This document shows, in pieces, positions 40,289 to 52,964 of a DNA stretch of 64,000 bases; positions within the stretch are counted from its first letter, which is position 1, and every line of letters begins with the position of its first letter. Made by a program: the position numbers and the translations under genes. The notes beneath the pieces were generated by a model that worked only from the letters and a program-made list of their open reading frames with translations, ran no database searches and had not been told where the DNA came from. Source of the stretch: Dipteris shenzhenensis (Eukaryota; Polypodiophyta; Polypodiopsida; Gleicheniales); assembly GCA_047967505.1 (NCBI GenBank), contig CM106540.1; one strand, 5' to 3'.

Positions 40289-43260
40289 TCAACACCCCCT
40301 CTCAGCTCCAGGGTGTGGCACAAGACCCAGAGAGCTGGCATGACGCTGGAGAAGGGGAGAGGAAACAGGTTTGGTAAAAATGTCGGCGACGTTGTCGGTA
40401 GTGGTGCTGAAGAGGAGCAAAATGGTACCGTCAAGAACCTTCTCTCGAGTGTAGTGGTACTGAATTTCGATGTGTTTTGTCCGAGCATGGAAAACCGGAT
40501 TGCGAGCAAGGGCGATACAGCTTTGATTGTCACAAAAAAGTGTGGTAGGAGTGTGTTGCTGAAAACCACAATCGAGAAGAAGGCGCCGAAGCCACACAGC
40601 CTCACAGGTGGCACTACACATAGCACGATACTCAGCCTCGGTGGAGGATAGGGCGACCGTGGGTTGTCGTTTACTGGACCAGGAGATAGCCGCAGAGCCA
40701 AAGGAGAAAATATAGCCCGTGGTAGAGCGGCGAGAATCGGGGTCGCCAGCCCAATCAGAGTCACTCCAACCTCGGAGAGTGAGCGGGGAAGGAGAGGAGC
40801 CACCGGCAGTATATAGGAGCCCGAAAGTAGAGGTCCTCTGAAGATAGCGGAGGAGACGTCGAGCAGCCTGCCAATGAGAAAGCGAAGGGGTTTGCATAAA
40901 GGTACTGAGGGTGCCGACAGAGAAGCCGAGATCCAGTCGAGTGTTAAGTAGCCAGATAAGAGAACCAACAAGCTGGCGGTAGAGGGAGGCATCATGATAA
41001 GTAGTGGACCCAGAAGCAGAGAGTTTAGAGTTGGGATCCATGGGAGAAGTGATGGGCCGACAGTCAGCCATGTGGAAAGTTTCGAGGAGCTCGTGAACAT
41101 AGCGCTGCTGAGAGACAAAATACCCCCTCTTGGTCTGTCAAATCTCAAGACCCAAGAAAAAATGGAGGAGGCCCATATCCGTCATCTCAAATTCAGTTTG
41201 AAGAGCAACTTTAATGGCAAGGATATGATTGGTATGACTCCCAGTAAGAATCAGATCATCCACATAAAGAATGATGAAGGTATGAAGCTGTCCTTCATGA
41301 AAGAGATAAAGATTGGGATCAGCCAGAGAGCGATGAAGCCCTTGGCGGCAGAAGAAGGTATCAATACGTTGATTCCAGGCCCTAGGAGCTTGCTTGAGAC
41401 CGTAGAGGGCCTTGCGAAGGCGACAGACCATGGAAGGAGAATGAGAATCAATGAAGCCGGGTGGCTGATCCACATATACCTCTTCTTGAAGATCACCATT
41501 CAAAAACGCAGATTTGACGTCCATTTGAAAAATGGGCCACTGATGGTGGGCCGCAAGAGCAAGGATTGTTCGGATGGTGCTCATCCGGGCGGTAGGTGCA
41601 AAGGTCTCCCCATAGTCGATGCCGGGTCGTTGGGCATAGCCTTTAGCCACCAGCCGAGCTTTATACTTGTCGATAGAACCATCGGAGGCGTACTTTGTTT
41701 TGAATATCCACCGGACACCGATTACGGAACGGTGTGAGGGACGAGGAACAAGGTCCGAGGTATGGTTCCGAAGAAGAGCATGAATTTCCGCTTCCATAGC
41801 CTGTTTCCAATGAGGCTGGGCCAGAGCCTGAGGAACGGTAGTGGGCTCGCGAGTGGCGAGGATGCGAGACATAAGGGCGTAATTGACATGGAGGGGATCA
41901 GAAGAGGACGGTGGGGGGTGGCGATGAGAGCGACGAGGCCCATCATCAGGGTGTGGTTCGGAGTAGGGATCCTCAAGACCGGAGGAGCGGAGAGTATCAA
42001 TGAGCCATCGCGGAACACGTACCGAGCGGGGTTCCAAGGGAGGAGCAGACGAGGGTGGAGCCGGAGAAGGAGGCGGAGGAGAGAGAATAGGAGGTGATGT
42101 AACGGGGGACGAGGCAGGTGGAGGGATAGAGGGCTCCGGGGCATCGGACGGATCTCCAAGAACAGGAGGAGAGTCGGAGGATGGCGGAAGGACCTGCTCG
42201 TCGAAAAGGACATCCCTGCTCACGGAGATAATGCGGCGGCGAGGATCATATAGGCGATATCCAGTGGAGACGGAGTTGTAGCCTACGAACAAGAGCTCGT
42301 GGGACTTAGGATCAAGCTTTCCACGATCAGATTTAGGATTATGAACATAAGCATCACAGCCAAATACCCGAAAATGGGAAACATCGGGCTTAGATCCATA
42401 GTAAGCCTGATAAGGGGTCATGCCTGGAACCGTTGATGTCGGAGAGCGGTTAAGAGTATGGATCGCTATCATCATGGCCTCAGCCCAGAGGGACTGAGGG
42501 AGCTGACTGTGAGTCAGCATTGTCCGAGCCATTTCAACGCCGGTACGATGTTTACGTTCAACCACGCCATTATCAGAAGGGGTACCTGTGTTGGCAAATT
42601 CCCGTTTGACACCATTACTTAAGAACCGATCAAACTCGAGAGAGGTGAACTCACCACCCTTATCAGCACGAAGAATTTTGAGCGAGTGGTTGGATTCTTT
42701 CTCGACCAGGGCCAGCCGGGTTTGGAAACGACTGAAAGCTAGATCCTTGTGGGAAAGAAAATAGATCCAAGAATAGCGACTGAAGTCATAAACAAGGAGC
42801 ATGTAGTACGAGGCTCCCCCCCGTGACATAACCTGCATAGGGCCGCATAGGTCGAGGTGAACAAGACCAAGCGGAACGGTGGCACGGCGAGAGGCATGAC
42901 GGGCGAACGGCTCGCGATGTTGTTTGCCCAATATACAAGAGGGACAGAGACCTTGGCGAGTGCCGACGTTAGGGAGGCCGAGGACAAGCTGGTCACGGAA
43001 TGCACGATGGAGAGCATCAATGTGTAGATGACCAAACCGATAGTGCCAAAGGTCGCCAAGGGAGGTGCCTGTAAGGGAGGGAAGGGCGACAAGCTTGTAG
43101 ATACCATTGGTAGAATGGCCGGTCCAAACCGGCTGTCCGGTAGCACGATCGCGGATGGTAACAGAGGCCGCTTCAAACTCGACCTTCATATTGTTTTGAC
43201 AAATCCGATGAACCGAAAGGAGATGAAAGCCGAGAGACGGAACATAAAGAACACGGGCTG
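40289..43260 (-). pseudogene. Element C pol: integrase, reverse transcriptase, RNase H
   Basis: On the minus strand: pre-integrase block LWHYRFGHLH with CPSCILGKQHREPF; integrase core VHLDLCGPMQVM, RADKGGEF and VERKHRTGVEM; a long proline/serine linker; RT blocks KARLVAKGYAQRPGIDYGE, FQMDVKSAFLNGDLQEEVY, LYGLKQAPRAWN and catalytic LYVDDLILTG; RNase H GWSDSDWAGDPDSRRS, SSTEAEYRAM, FCDNQSCIALARNP and DIFTKPVSSPLLQ. A single TGA follows FFLGLEI at about 41136-41138, where tryptophan is usual, and the frame resumes unchanged. In the core the second acidic position is preserved. Domain spacing is close to family length, so decay is limited. Confidence 0.9.
40295..40306 (-). other. Polypurine tract of element C
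   Basis: GCTGAGAGGGGG on the minus strand immediately before the LTR. Confidence 0.7.
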
Positions 43261-43399
43261 AGAGGCCACCTCTTGCCTAGAGGAGGAGTTGGGGGTGGAG
43301 GAGGCAGAGGAGGAGGAAGGGGTTGCTATGACAGAAAGGGGAGCGGGAGGGGGTGGGTGAGGGAGAGGGGTGATGGATGCTACAGCGGGAGGTGGGGTG

Positions 43400-43515
43400 G
43401 AGGGGACGGAGGATGCGAGGGAGGGGGGTGGGTGGAGGGGACGGAGGATGCGAGGGAGGGGGGTGGGTGGAGGGGATGGAGGATGCGAGGGAGGGGGGTG
43501 GGTGGAGGGGAGAGA
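43400..43515. repeat. Three 36-bp GC-rich repeats
   Basis: Unit GTGGAGGGGACGGAGGATGC plus GAGGGAGGGGGGTGGG, three copies nearly identical, between element C and the LINE ORF1 fragment. It probably formed at or near a junction. Confidence 0.9.
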
Positions 43516-43529
43516 ATAGGCAGGGGAGG

Positions 43530-45137
43530 ACGGCTCACCGAAGAGGCTATCGACGAACCTATTGTAACTCTAGTGCCCCTTTGTTGCACCGGCTTCTGTG
43601 GTCCTGCGGCCTCTACCTTGGGTGGTAGGGGCCTGGTATATGGGGCAGCTGACACCGGAACCTTGGAGTATCCCGCAGCCTGCTGCTGAACCTGTGTACC
43701 TTGGGCCCCAGTCCCCTGAGGATCCTTCGGAAGGTCGAAGAAGTATCATCCATTAGCGTCTGAGGGTGCGTTTAGGGAGTGCTCCTTGTGTGGACATCGT
43801 GCGCCTGGGAAGTAGCCTCGCTCTCTGCCCACAAGTTCTCCTTCGCCTTTGCCTTTCTTTAGCGATTCTGCTCGCCTTGCTTTCTTCGCTTTTTCTTTTT
43901 CTTCCCAAGTTTGGTCCACCTCCCCTCTGATGGCTCCACCTCAAGGGGTATGGGGCTCGTGCTATTGATGTTGTTGATGCTGGTGCTGTTGGCTATAAGC
44001 CCGCTGAGGTCCCATTGCCTGTGGTGTACTTTGTGGGCTGTGGTGCCTCTGTTGTTTGGGGGGGGCTCGTGTGTCTGACCTCTAGGGCAATCTTGTGCCA
44101 TGTGCCCCATCAATCTACATCGAAGGCACTAGCCCGGAAGCCTTGAGATCTCTACCCTTTGACGTAGCTTCCCCCCGTCTAGATCTCTACCCTCTGAAGT
44201 AGATCTCCTTGGGAGTGACTCTAGTCACTTCTCCACTAGCGAGAGTCTGGGGACCCCGTCCTCCGCTACAACCGCAGTTGCTGTGGCCGGTGGGGACTCC
44301 AACACTGTGCCAAAAGCTCGACCAATGGATGGGAGGATACCCCTATACTCTCTTGGGAGCCCGGGAAAGCGGGGGATGCGATGTGTCGTGTCCATATCCT
44401 CTACGTTGAATCCATGGTACCACGGGAAAAGATACACCAAGTGAGGGCCGAGGAAGATCGGGCTCCACTCCACAAGGGTTAGGGTGGTATCCGGAGAGCA
44501 CAGCTGAAGGAGAAAGATGCCCCTTCCATAGATGGTGACCTCCTGAATGCGATCACCCTCCAGTGCCAAGCTCGCTGGATCCAGGCACGCACCAGTCGCC
44601 TCGTAGGTGTGAGGCCCACGATCCTGCCTATCACTGCATTGTCCTGCAATGATTGAACTGCATGTTGCACCTGTTTCTTATCTTTTGGGAAGAGAAGGAC
44701 CTTAAGGGCAGTGGGATTCGAGGGTGCTCCCATGAGAGCCCCTCTGGCTAGACAAGGCTCACTGCCAAGAACTTCCTCTCCAATATAAGGCAAATAACCA
44801 CCGCTGCAAAAAGGAAAAGAGGCGGAAGAGGGAAAGGATAAAGGGAAAGGGCAACCGCCACCTCTGATTGAAGGAATTTCCAGCCAAAGTATGGGATGTC
44901 ACAAAGGGAAAAAGGCCTCGCCAGTCACCAAAAGCTGAGTCGAAGATCTCCTTGAGGAGGCGAGGTGAAGCAAGGAGGGCCGTGGAAGGGTAATGAGGGA
45001 GGCAGGAGAGGCACGGAGGGGGAGGAGGAAGAGGGAAGGCAGTGATGGAGGAGCGTGAGCAGCTCAAAATTGCCCAAGTTGAATTGAGTTGTCCAGCCCT
45101 TGAGCGTGGACCTCTCTGGTGCAACAGTGTGCGCCAT
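43530..45137 (-). pseudogene. LINE ORF1 fragment (DUF4283-like RNA-binding domain and CCHC knuckle)
   Basis: Minus strand, from ATG at 45137 (MAHTVAPERSTLKGW) with several frame changes. The central part has ALKVLLFPKDKKQVQ, AVIGRIVGLTPTRRLVRAWI, VTIYGRGIFLLQLCSPDTTL and RIPRFPGLPREYRGILPSIG, the pattern of the DUF4283 domain found in plant LINE ORF1 proteins. A C-x2-C-x4-H-x4-C knuckle (CLRCRLMGHMAQDC) follows near 44075-44118. The C-terminal stretch is basic, then Pro/Gln-rich. No ORF2 follows; the element is cut by the minisatellite and element C. Confidence 0.7.
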
Positions 45138-45961
45138 TTTGAAATAATGGCATACGAGAATTAAAGCAAGCTTTTGTGAAAATGTTTGGTACCAATGCCA
45201 AGCTGCACATTGTGTCTGGGTACTAGGTGGACACTAAACTTGAAATTTGCATGGCTCACCGTGCAACAAACACATGCTTTTGATCCTTATAGTATGAACC
45301 TACACAAAAACAACAGGTTCAGAATATTAATCATGAAAACAAAATCGTTGTGGCCTTTTAATTTCAAGTGTTCGTGTACTGCATCCTCACCTGTGTGTAT
45401 GATTCTGTGTTGAAGTTATCATGATTCTTGTCTGCCAGGCAAAGCATTTGCTTGAGGGCATGAAGGTGTAAAGAAAAGACTACTATCTTAGATTCTTATA
45501 GACTAAAAGGATTACCAATAGTGCACCCTGCTGAAGCACTGCTATCAATACCATTGCAACAAGACAAAAAAGCATCATGACAATCTAGGAATCGTTGTTT
45601 TCCCCAGAAACAAGTAAATGAGAGATTATGGCGACAATTGTGAAAAGATTGATGAAACAATAATTTCATACAAATTACATGAAGCCTTTAAAGATTCCAT
45701 GCCATCATTGCATGCTTTCTTTGTACCTTGAAACAGGTTGGGAATTTTTCGCTGGTGTGTTACTGATCTAAATTGTCAAAATTTTGGAATCAAAATTTTT
45801 TTTCGTGGTCATTTTAGTTGAGTTTAGACACCTTCCGTTGATTGTGATTATTCTGCTTATGGACTTTCATGTTGTCTGGAGCTATTTCGGTCATCAAACA
45901 AGCAGATAACTCTAAAGATCGGTTGTGATAAGTTTCCTATGATGGTTATAGGTTAATTCAG
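45138..45961 (+). other. Putative ATRX intron or 5' region
   Basis: No coding exon recognised. A splice acceptor (TTAATTCAG) ends it at 45961. First exons of the ATRX gene must lie further upstream, beyond the inserted elements or outside the window. Confidence 0.4.
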
Positions 45962-48900
45962 TCTACAACATTGACAGAGGAGAGTTAGATCAGGATATGG
46001 ATGAAGAGAATGAAGAATTGGAAAGTACTGAAGAATCAGATGGAGGTAGTGATTTTGATGAAGATGCTTATTCTTTTTCTGAGCAGGAGGGGAACACAGA
46101 GGTAAGAGATCTCATAATTCAGATTTGCAGTCTTATGCCCTCTGTTTTGCTGTAGTCAGTGAAGGGCTTTGATCTGCTTGTGGCAGTTTATGAACTCTTT
46201 ATCAAATGCAGGTTCAACTGACAGACGAAGAAATTCAAGATTTAATTGATCAGCTTTTGCAAGTTGAGAGTAAGGTAAAGCAATCTTTCTTGTCATAGTA
46301 CCTACTCGCTCCTATGTGTGATGGAGCTTATGGTTTTCAACCTTGTAAATGACTGTAGTGAAATTGAAACTGCACTATTTGTTGTGTTTTTAGAGGATGA
46401 GTTTGGGCGTGTTCTTGGATTCATCTAGATATAAGTCTTTGCCATATTAGCGGTCATGCAAATTTCATGTCGTGAAGTCTATTAATCAAAGAGATTGAGG
46501 GATGACTAGCATCTCCTCCCCTATGACCACCCAAATATTATACAATGTAGATACTTCGGCTCGTGGATACATGTGGAGAGATACGGTAGTAGTGTGGGGC
46601 GACTTACACTACCCTATCTCTAGTGGCTACCCTATCTCTAGTATCTTCATTGTGTGCATGCTATGGATTGCAAAGCAAGGAGTTCCCTTGCATGCTTGAC
46701 ACCGATCTTCTCTGAAGATGTTTGATGCAAAGATTGGGGAATACATGCGCCCCATAGACAACATCGATGGTCAATGGGGATGTAGTAGCCAATAGGGGTG
46801 GAAACTCACTAGGGAAGTTGTGTTGGAAAGGTCACCTTTCCATCTGTAAGCCCCATATGAGGAGAGCATGGCGGAGGGAGACCTAGGGCAGAAGATGCCC
46901 AGAGAGAAAGAGAGAGAGAGGGGACTCCAGAAGTTGTCTCAGATAGCGACCATGTGCAGGAAAGGTGGCGAGGGCAAAAGTCCTTGGATCTAGCCTGGCA
47001 GGAGGCGCAGAAGGGCAGGGAGTCTACAAGGGTGTCCTTTGTCGCCTACCTTGTTTGGCCTCTACATTGACGAGCTTGAGACAGTGATGCAGACATAGGG
47101 GGGTGTAGGTTGCTCTCTTGCAGGCACGCTGATCCAGATTTTGCTTTATGCAGATGATGTGGCTCTCTTGTCTTCCTCAGCAGAGGGGCTTCAGAGACAC
47201 CTAGACGCACTACAGTCCTTTTGTGAGTCTCATGATTTGAAGGTCAACCTGGGTAAAACCAAGGTCATGATCTTCAATACATCTCGAGCCATCATGCGTC
47301 AGGAGTAGTTCACATTTGCGGGGTCATCTGTTGAGATAGTTTCATCATACACTTATCTTGGGGTTATCTTCTCTGGACCGAGCTTCACTATGAGACCCGC
47401 GATGCAGGCACGCTTGAGTAGAGGGTATGCCTCATACTGGCTCATTGAGTCTGACAACCTATGCTATGCACATAAGTTTAAGAAGTTTGTAATTCCACCC
47501 CACACCACACAGGGTGAGCTCCTGGGCTATTCTATCAGTCTTCCGCTGTGCATACCCTCTGTTGGTCGATTTCTAACAAGTTGAGCACTGATTTGTTAAA
47601 CCGGCGGAACTTGATCGGCTTCATCAGTCACAAGGTGTTTGTGCACCGGAGACTCTAGTACATGAGCTTGAAGACAGTCCAAGATTGTATATATATGCTG
47701 CTTGCTGGTATTGTGATAAATTATTTCCAACTTAAGTGGTGCATTACATATCAGCTATCTTTTCTAAGCATTTTTGCTTAGAATGCTCATTTGGGAGGGA
47801 CTAAAATGAAATACTATAGTTTTTACAAGCAGTTGTAGCTTGAATGAAGAGAATGTGGACTACTTTTTTGATTAGCTGTCTCTTTTTAGTGCTAGCCTTT
47901 ATCATGGCCGAGTTTGCCTTCACTTCCGGAGTGCTGACAGAAACTGAGTTCGAAGACCTTTGTATATATAGATGCTTAGAGTATGTGTGGGTGTGCCGTT
48001 ATGTATGGGTCAGAGCATGTGTTTATAATATAGTCCATACCCACCATTGTCATCGGTGGGGATGTCATAGGAGCTAGTCTTTGCTATACGCGATGGAGTT
48101 TTTTTGGTTTTCAACCTTGTGAGTTGTAACTGTCATGGGATTGAACTTGCACTATATGTTGTGTTTTTAGAGGATGAGTTTGTGCATGTTCTTGGATTCA
48201 TCTAAATATATATTTCTTATTATGCTTTCTTTGCTTAGGTCATGTAAGTGTTTCGTAATAACTTCGTGATTGCTGTTTAGCTCATCTGTATCGCATGAAA
48301 ATTATTGTAGGCAGCTGAAGCTCAAGAACTTCTCGAGGAAGAGTCTCTTGCTGTTCTCAAAGATGAAGTAAAGGCAGAACTTCACAACAAGCTTTCTGGA
48401 TTGGAGGTAGTTGAATGTTATTTAGGTCATATCATTGGCGTTACCCTTGTTGTGGATTTGGAGAGTTGAAATATGTGATATTGGTTAATATGTATTGATC
48501 TTATGATTTTCAACAAGCAGCTAGATGTGGCAGTGGAAGAAGAAATTTCCACATACGTGGGTCAGTGGGTAGACGAACTTGATGATTTAGAGGATAAGAG
48601 TGCCCTTTTACAGGTGAGAACTAGCTACAAGAAGGGTTTTTTAAATTAAAGTTTCTGGCTGTACATATTTTAAATGCTAGTCTTACTCCAAAGTCTTTCA
48701 AAATTTATGCAAGGTGCGGGTTACAAAATTTTAAGATCAAAGTGGAGGGAAGCGAATACCGGTCTTTAGAACATTAGCTTCCGTCCGGGACTATTTCTGC
48801 TCTAATAATTGCATGTGGGTAGGAGCGTCTGGATGATGCTGGGATAGACCTTCCAGATCTTTTTAAATGGATAGAGAAGCAAGCACCTCAAGGTTGTACA

Positions 48901-51621
48901 ACTGCGGCTTGGAAGAAAAGAACACATTGGGCTGGTCTCCATGCCAGTGAAGAAGCTGCTGATGCTGTCAGGAAGGCTGAAAAGGACTTAGAATCTCTGA
49001 GGCCCGTAAAAAGGTGATTGAAGAACTTATGTACTCGTACAAATAAAGTGATGTATATGTAAAAAGATGGGACCCTTATACCCTGAACTCTTATGAATAC
49101 CTTCTAGCTGTCTGCTTGCCTTCTAGCCCTGTCTCTGTATGAACAGATGGCAGTGATGCCTTAGTGTTTTGCCTTGCATGCAGACACCATGGAAAATTTA
49201 TGGAAGAAGGAGCAAGTGGGTTTTTGGAGAGGAAGTTCTCACAAATTGAAGGAGCTGATGCAGTAAACCAGAGTGCAGAGGGATGGGAATCCTTGGATGT
49301 TCTACTTGGAAATGAAGCAGATGCAGGGAAATTAACTGGTTTTGGTACTGACGCCTGGGCCTCTGTCTATTTGGCTGCTACACCCCAGCAAGCATCTCTC
49401 CTTGGCTTACCTGGGGCTGACCAAGTACGTGGATTTGCGTTCTGTTTTGTGTGTCATTCCATTGGAAAGATAAAAAGGCATTGTGCATCTGAAAGTTGCC
49501 AGTCAATGTGATAGAGTTCTGTTTCTGGGTGTGGCAGGTTGAGGAGATAGCAGATCTTGAGAAATGTATCAAGGATCCTTTTATCGCTGCAGCTTTGGCA
49601 GCAGAAAAAGAAGTTGGGCTTACAGAACAACAAAAGAAAAATATGAAAAAGGTAAGGAGAGATGTCACTGAAGGTCTAGGCTCGTCTTCAGGCTGTAGAA
49701 TTTAGTTGATGTCTATTGGCACTTGACCCTTATAAAATTATTTTCAGGTCGAAGAAGAAGATGACATCAAGAAAGCTAGATTGATGCAAAGGGTTATTTT
49801 TAAATCAAAAAGAGCTGTGAGAAAAACAAAGATCCATAGCTCTTCCGATGTAGCTTCTGGACTTGAGCAGGTACTACCCGTCTTTTAATCAAGGTTGTGG
49901 TAAGGCCAAGCAGATTTCATTGTTTTCATCGGTCTATCCTTTCCTGGTGTCAGAAGAATGGTTGCTCTCACAAGAAACACTGTTTCAAGGTCTTCCACGC
50001 CTTTTTAAATTTTTGGCTTTGAGCTGTACCTTTCGTCATGTGTTAGAAGATAGGCCGACAGGAAGTGTAATCAGCCTTCTGTAAGAGAGTGGTTAAAAAT
50101 CATATTTGAGAAGGCTTAAGATGTTGGACTGCCTTCCCAGCTTGTCATTCGAGCTCTGATAATGTCATATAACAATTTGTAACAGTTTGAAGTAAAAAGA
50201 AAAAGAATAAGTAATCAACCACATTTGCTCATGCTGCAGCCAAGACTTTTATAGAGCATCTATAAGGTAGCGAGAGTCATTGCCAGTTTATATAGACTCT
50301 AGAGACTTACCATGGTCCTCAAACTAAGGGTGCAGCTGCGGTTTTCTTTTTCCTTTTTCTTTTTGGTTGCAATTGTTTCTATTCGTATTAGGAGCTTATC
50401 TTGGATCATGCTGATGTGGCTTCTGTAAAATTTGTATCTGAATTCACATAATTACTTTGGTTGCAGTCTAAAGCTGCTGGTGGGGAGAAAAATCAAGATG
50501 ATTCATGCACTCCAAGTTTACTTCAGGGTGGCACAGTCTGCCACTTGCAAACATCTATTCAGGATTCTGCAGGTGATGTTGATACTGCAACTGCATTGTT
50601 TGCCAACAGTGTTTTGCAAGATCCTGTAGAGAATTTATTGGACGGTGGAAAGGCTCTAGTATATGGTCGTGATGGGTGCAAGCCTCTTCTCAGTGATATA
50701 AACTTCGACTATTCTGACTGTCTTGATTGCGAAACCCCAAAAACACATTTGAAAAGATCCAGAAACCATGAAGTTTCTGAAGATCATCAGCAAAAGGGAA
50801 ATAAAGTAGTCATTAACATTGACAGTGATGAAGATCAAGTGTTGGAAGAAAGAAAACAACCAGTCTGGGGGCAAAATCAGGCTGTGCTGTTACTTCCTGC
50901 AACATCTGGTGATGATGTTTTCGAGGGAAAAGTGAGTATGGATATGCCGAATAATCTCTGCAGTGGATCAAATATGCCAAGCTTAAAGAACAGGATTGAT
51001 GATGAATCTGTGTTTACTGGTCGTAAAAGTGCGGAAACTAGAAATGGTTTGCAGACTGCAGGTCTATCTCATGTTGGGGAGGAAGTGCTTGGAGATGTTG
51101 AAGAGGATGGGGACAGATTCATGTGCATAGTTTGTGGAGATAAATTAAGCTCTCATGATGTGCACAAGCATCCTCGTTTTGACATTGCTATATGTAAGCC
51201 ATGCAAGAACTTCTATCAGAGTAGTCCCTTTACCAAGGTACCTTTTCCAGTACTCACATGCCACAAATCATATAGAAATTGCAGTTCTTTTTCAGAGGAC
51301 ACAAATGGATCTTGCGGACTTTGTTTTGTCACAGGACATAAATGGATCAGAAAATGAATGCTGTTGGTGTGGAAATGGTGGCGATGTTGTCATGTGTGAC
51401 TGCTGTGAAAAGGTCTTTTGTCAACCTTGCATATCCTTAAATTTTGGGGACGAGGAAGTGCAGAGGATTCGGCATATGGAAGAATGGGCTTGTTACTGTT
51501 GTAATCCAGGACCTTTGAGGACTTTAATGGAACGCTTCAGAAAGGCAACTGAATTTGGCCTAATACAAGGTTTGGGAGACAATTTGTCCAGTGACGCCGA
51601 GTGTTCTGACTTCAGCAATGG
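45962..51621 (+). CDS. ATRX: ATRX/CHR20-type chromatin remodeler, ten N-terminal exons including ADD domain
   Basis: Exons, all with GT-AG borders and matching phases: 45962-46101, 46212-46274, 48311-48406, 48521-48613, 48823-49013, 49184-49424, 49538-49651, 49748-49870, 50467-51237, 51335-51621 (about 706 codons). The conserved plant ATRX N-terminal region reads TDEEIQDLIDQLLQVESK, AAEAQELLEEESLAVLKDE, DDAGIDLPDLFKWIEKQAP, HHGKFMEEGASGFLERKF and DAWASVYLAATPQQASLLG. The ADD module follows: GATA-like finger CIVCGDKLSSHDVHK...ICKPC in exon nine, PHD finger CCWCGNGGDVVMCDCC...CYCCNPGP in exon ten. The family protein is a nuclear SNF2 ATPase acting in H3.3 deposition; ADD fingers read histone H3 tails. 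Earlier exons and the helicase exons lie outside. No stop was seen in the exons, so the gene appears functional. Confidence 0.9.
46310..46440 (+). repeat. Intron segment, copy 1 of a direct repeat flanking inserted DNA
   Basis: GGTTTTCAACCTTGT and GTTGTGTTTTTAGAGGATGA segments match 48085-48215, about 80-85% identical by eye, 1.8 kb apart in the same intron. Confidence 0.75.
46990..47430 (+). pseudogene. LINE ORF2 fragment in ATRX intron
   Basis: The plus strand matches the RT of the LINE at 53400-53870: the CPLSPTLFGLYIDELET block, ILLYADDVALLSSS catalytic block (about 47135), LGKTKVMIFNTSRA and SSYTYLGVIFSGPSFTMR. Several stops and frame changes are present. It is the same family but a separate, older, truncated insertion. 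Sequence after 47430 diverges. Confidence 0.85.
48085..48215 (+). repeat. Intron segment, copy 2 of a direct repeat
   Basis: Counterpart of 46310-46440. The two copies bracket the LINE fragment in this intron. Confidence 0.75.
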
Positions 51622-52964
51622 GTAGGAATTGTTCATTCAAATCTATGGGCTACAAACATTTAATCTCATGCGGCACTTAGAATAAATAGTATATATTGTA
51701 TGCGATTAAAGTTAGTCTGTAAACTGTGAAGCAAATAATGTTAGTTTCAGTCAAACTCACTTTGTTCAAATAGGACGTTTGTCTGTTGCAGTGTTGATGA
51801 ATGTTCTTATATACTGCATCAGTGCCTTTGATATGAAGAAGATCACATTCACGATATTGCCTCTCAGTATCCTGAGAATTGTTGTCTTAAATTGGTAACA
51901 AAGATTAATTTTCAATATGGGAACACGTCATAGGGTTCAGCATACCAATGAGGGCACAAGTACACGTATCAGAAGCTGTACATGCTAGACCTCAGTTATA
52001 ATCTAACAAGAGGCGTTGCAAACTTGAAAGAAGGCTGAAAGACGCTGTCCATAGATGCATTATAAATCCACCATTGCATGTTGTTGGCAAAGGGTTGTTA
52101 GAATTCTGTTCATCCCCCGTCTGTACCATAGGGAGTGAGGGCTGTTATTGTGAGTGTGCCTGCCCAAGGATGGTAGTTTTCTCTCTCATCTCCCTGGTTT
52201 TTCTGTCGTAGTTGGGGGGCTTTGCCAGGGCACAGCGGATGGATGTGGGGGCTGGATACATGAGCTGGTTGTAAGGCTATGAGCTAGATGTGGCCAGCTA
52301 ACTGAGGACTGGCAGTCAGGCCAACCTACCGGCCTACCAGCTGTTTGAGCCAGCTGACCAGCAGCCGACAGCTCACCAGGCCAGTCAGCCTGGCCAGACA
52401 GCTGATCAGAGGCTCCCCCAGCCTATCAATAGGGCCATGTTTGCCCACTGTTGTAATGGATTATCCTCAGTGTATAGAGCATAGTTTGTACCTACTTGTG
52501 CACCTTTCTTCTCTTGCATTCCCTTTTCATGGCTCTTTCCACATGCATCATTGCGAGGCGTCACCCTTGACATAGCCCATCGGATCCAGAGATCGAGGAG
52601 ACCACGCCCTCCACCACCACGGGAGACATCCCGACAGATGTAGATACGTGAGCTCTTTGCATCTCATCAGAGAGCCACCATGGAGCCTCGATACGTGGAA
52701 CCGGTTCATGCACTCAGGACTTTAGCTCTGAGCAGTTGATATTTTTCATGCCACCCTCATGCTATTTTACTACTTTTTTGCTGTTTGGTACTAGTATAGC
52801 ACTTTAGTACTTAGCAAGGGCTTTAGTGAGCACCTTTGCCCCGGCCCACAGTGGTCAGTATCAGTCACTTGATTCCGTACTTTATCCCATAGGCCTGCAA
52901 GGCCTCCTGCGAACGTTAATATATCTTTCTTTCTTTCTTTCTTTCTTTGTCTACACAATATCGT
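51622..52964 (+). other. Start of long ATRX intron with repeat remnants
   Basis: From the donor at 51622 there is ordinary AT-rich intron to about 52070. Then GC-rich repeat-like sequence with CAGCTGACCAGCAGCCGACA phrases runs to 52560, and a non-coding stretch ends in (CTTT)n. The GC-rich part resembles an LTR; no partner was found. Confidence 0.4.
52925..52948. repeat. (CTTT)6 microsatellite
   Basis: Six CTTT units directly upstream of the LINE. It may be the tail of an older LINE or SINE. Confidence 0.9.

Larger units (their letters stand above)
39600..40294 (-). repeat. 3' LTR of element C (far boundary approximate)
   Basis: Starts TGTTGAGACTGACATCTCC on the minus strand right after the purine tract. 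It contains palindromic GGCCGACCAGCTGGTCGGCC sequences, a TATA box (CCTATATAAG, plus-strand 40101-40110) and 45-bp tandem repeats in its transcribed part. The end is not fixed because no second LTR is present for comparison. Confidence 0.6.
39600..43270 (-). mobile_element. Element C: Ty1/copia element, truncated at its 5' side
   Basis: On the minus strand, pol (protease end, integrase, RT, RNase H) runs from about 43260 to 40289, followed by a purine tract and an LTR starting TGTTGAGACTG at 40294. The gag and 5' LTR are absent. Upstream of pol the sequence changes to a GC-rich minisatellite and then a LINE ORF1. Only one in-frame stop is visible in pol. Confidence 0.85.

Noticed and set aside
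39603-40295. 230-codon open frame on the minus strand
   Set aside because: Coincides with the LTR of element C and its internal tandem repeats; no domain.
41251-42281. Plus-strand open frames opposite element C pol
   Set aside because: Shadows of the minus-strand pol frame; no independent motif.
47844-48077. 77-codon hydrophobic frame in an ATRX intron, signal-peptide-like start
   Set aside because: No relative recognised, and it lies between repeat remnants in an intron; likely chance.
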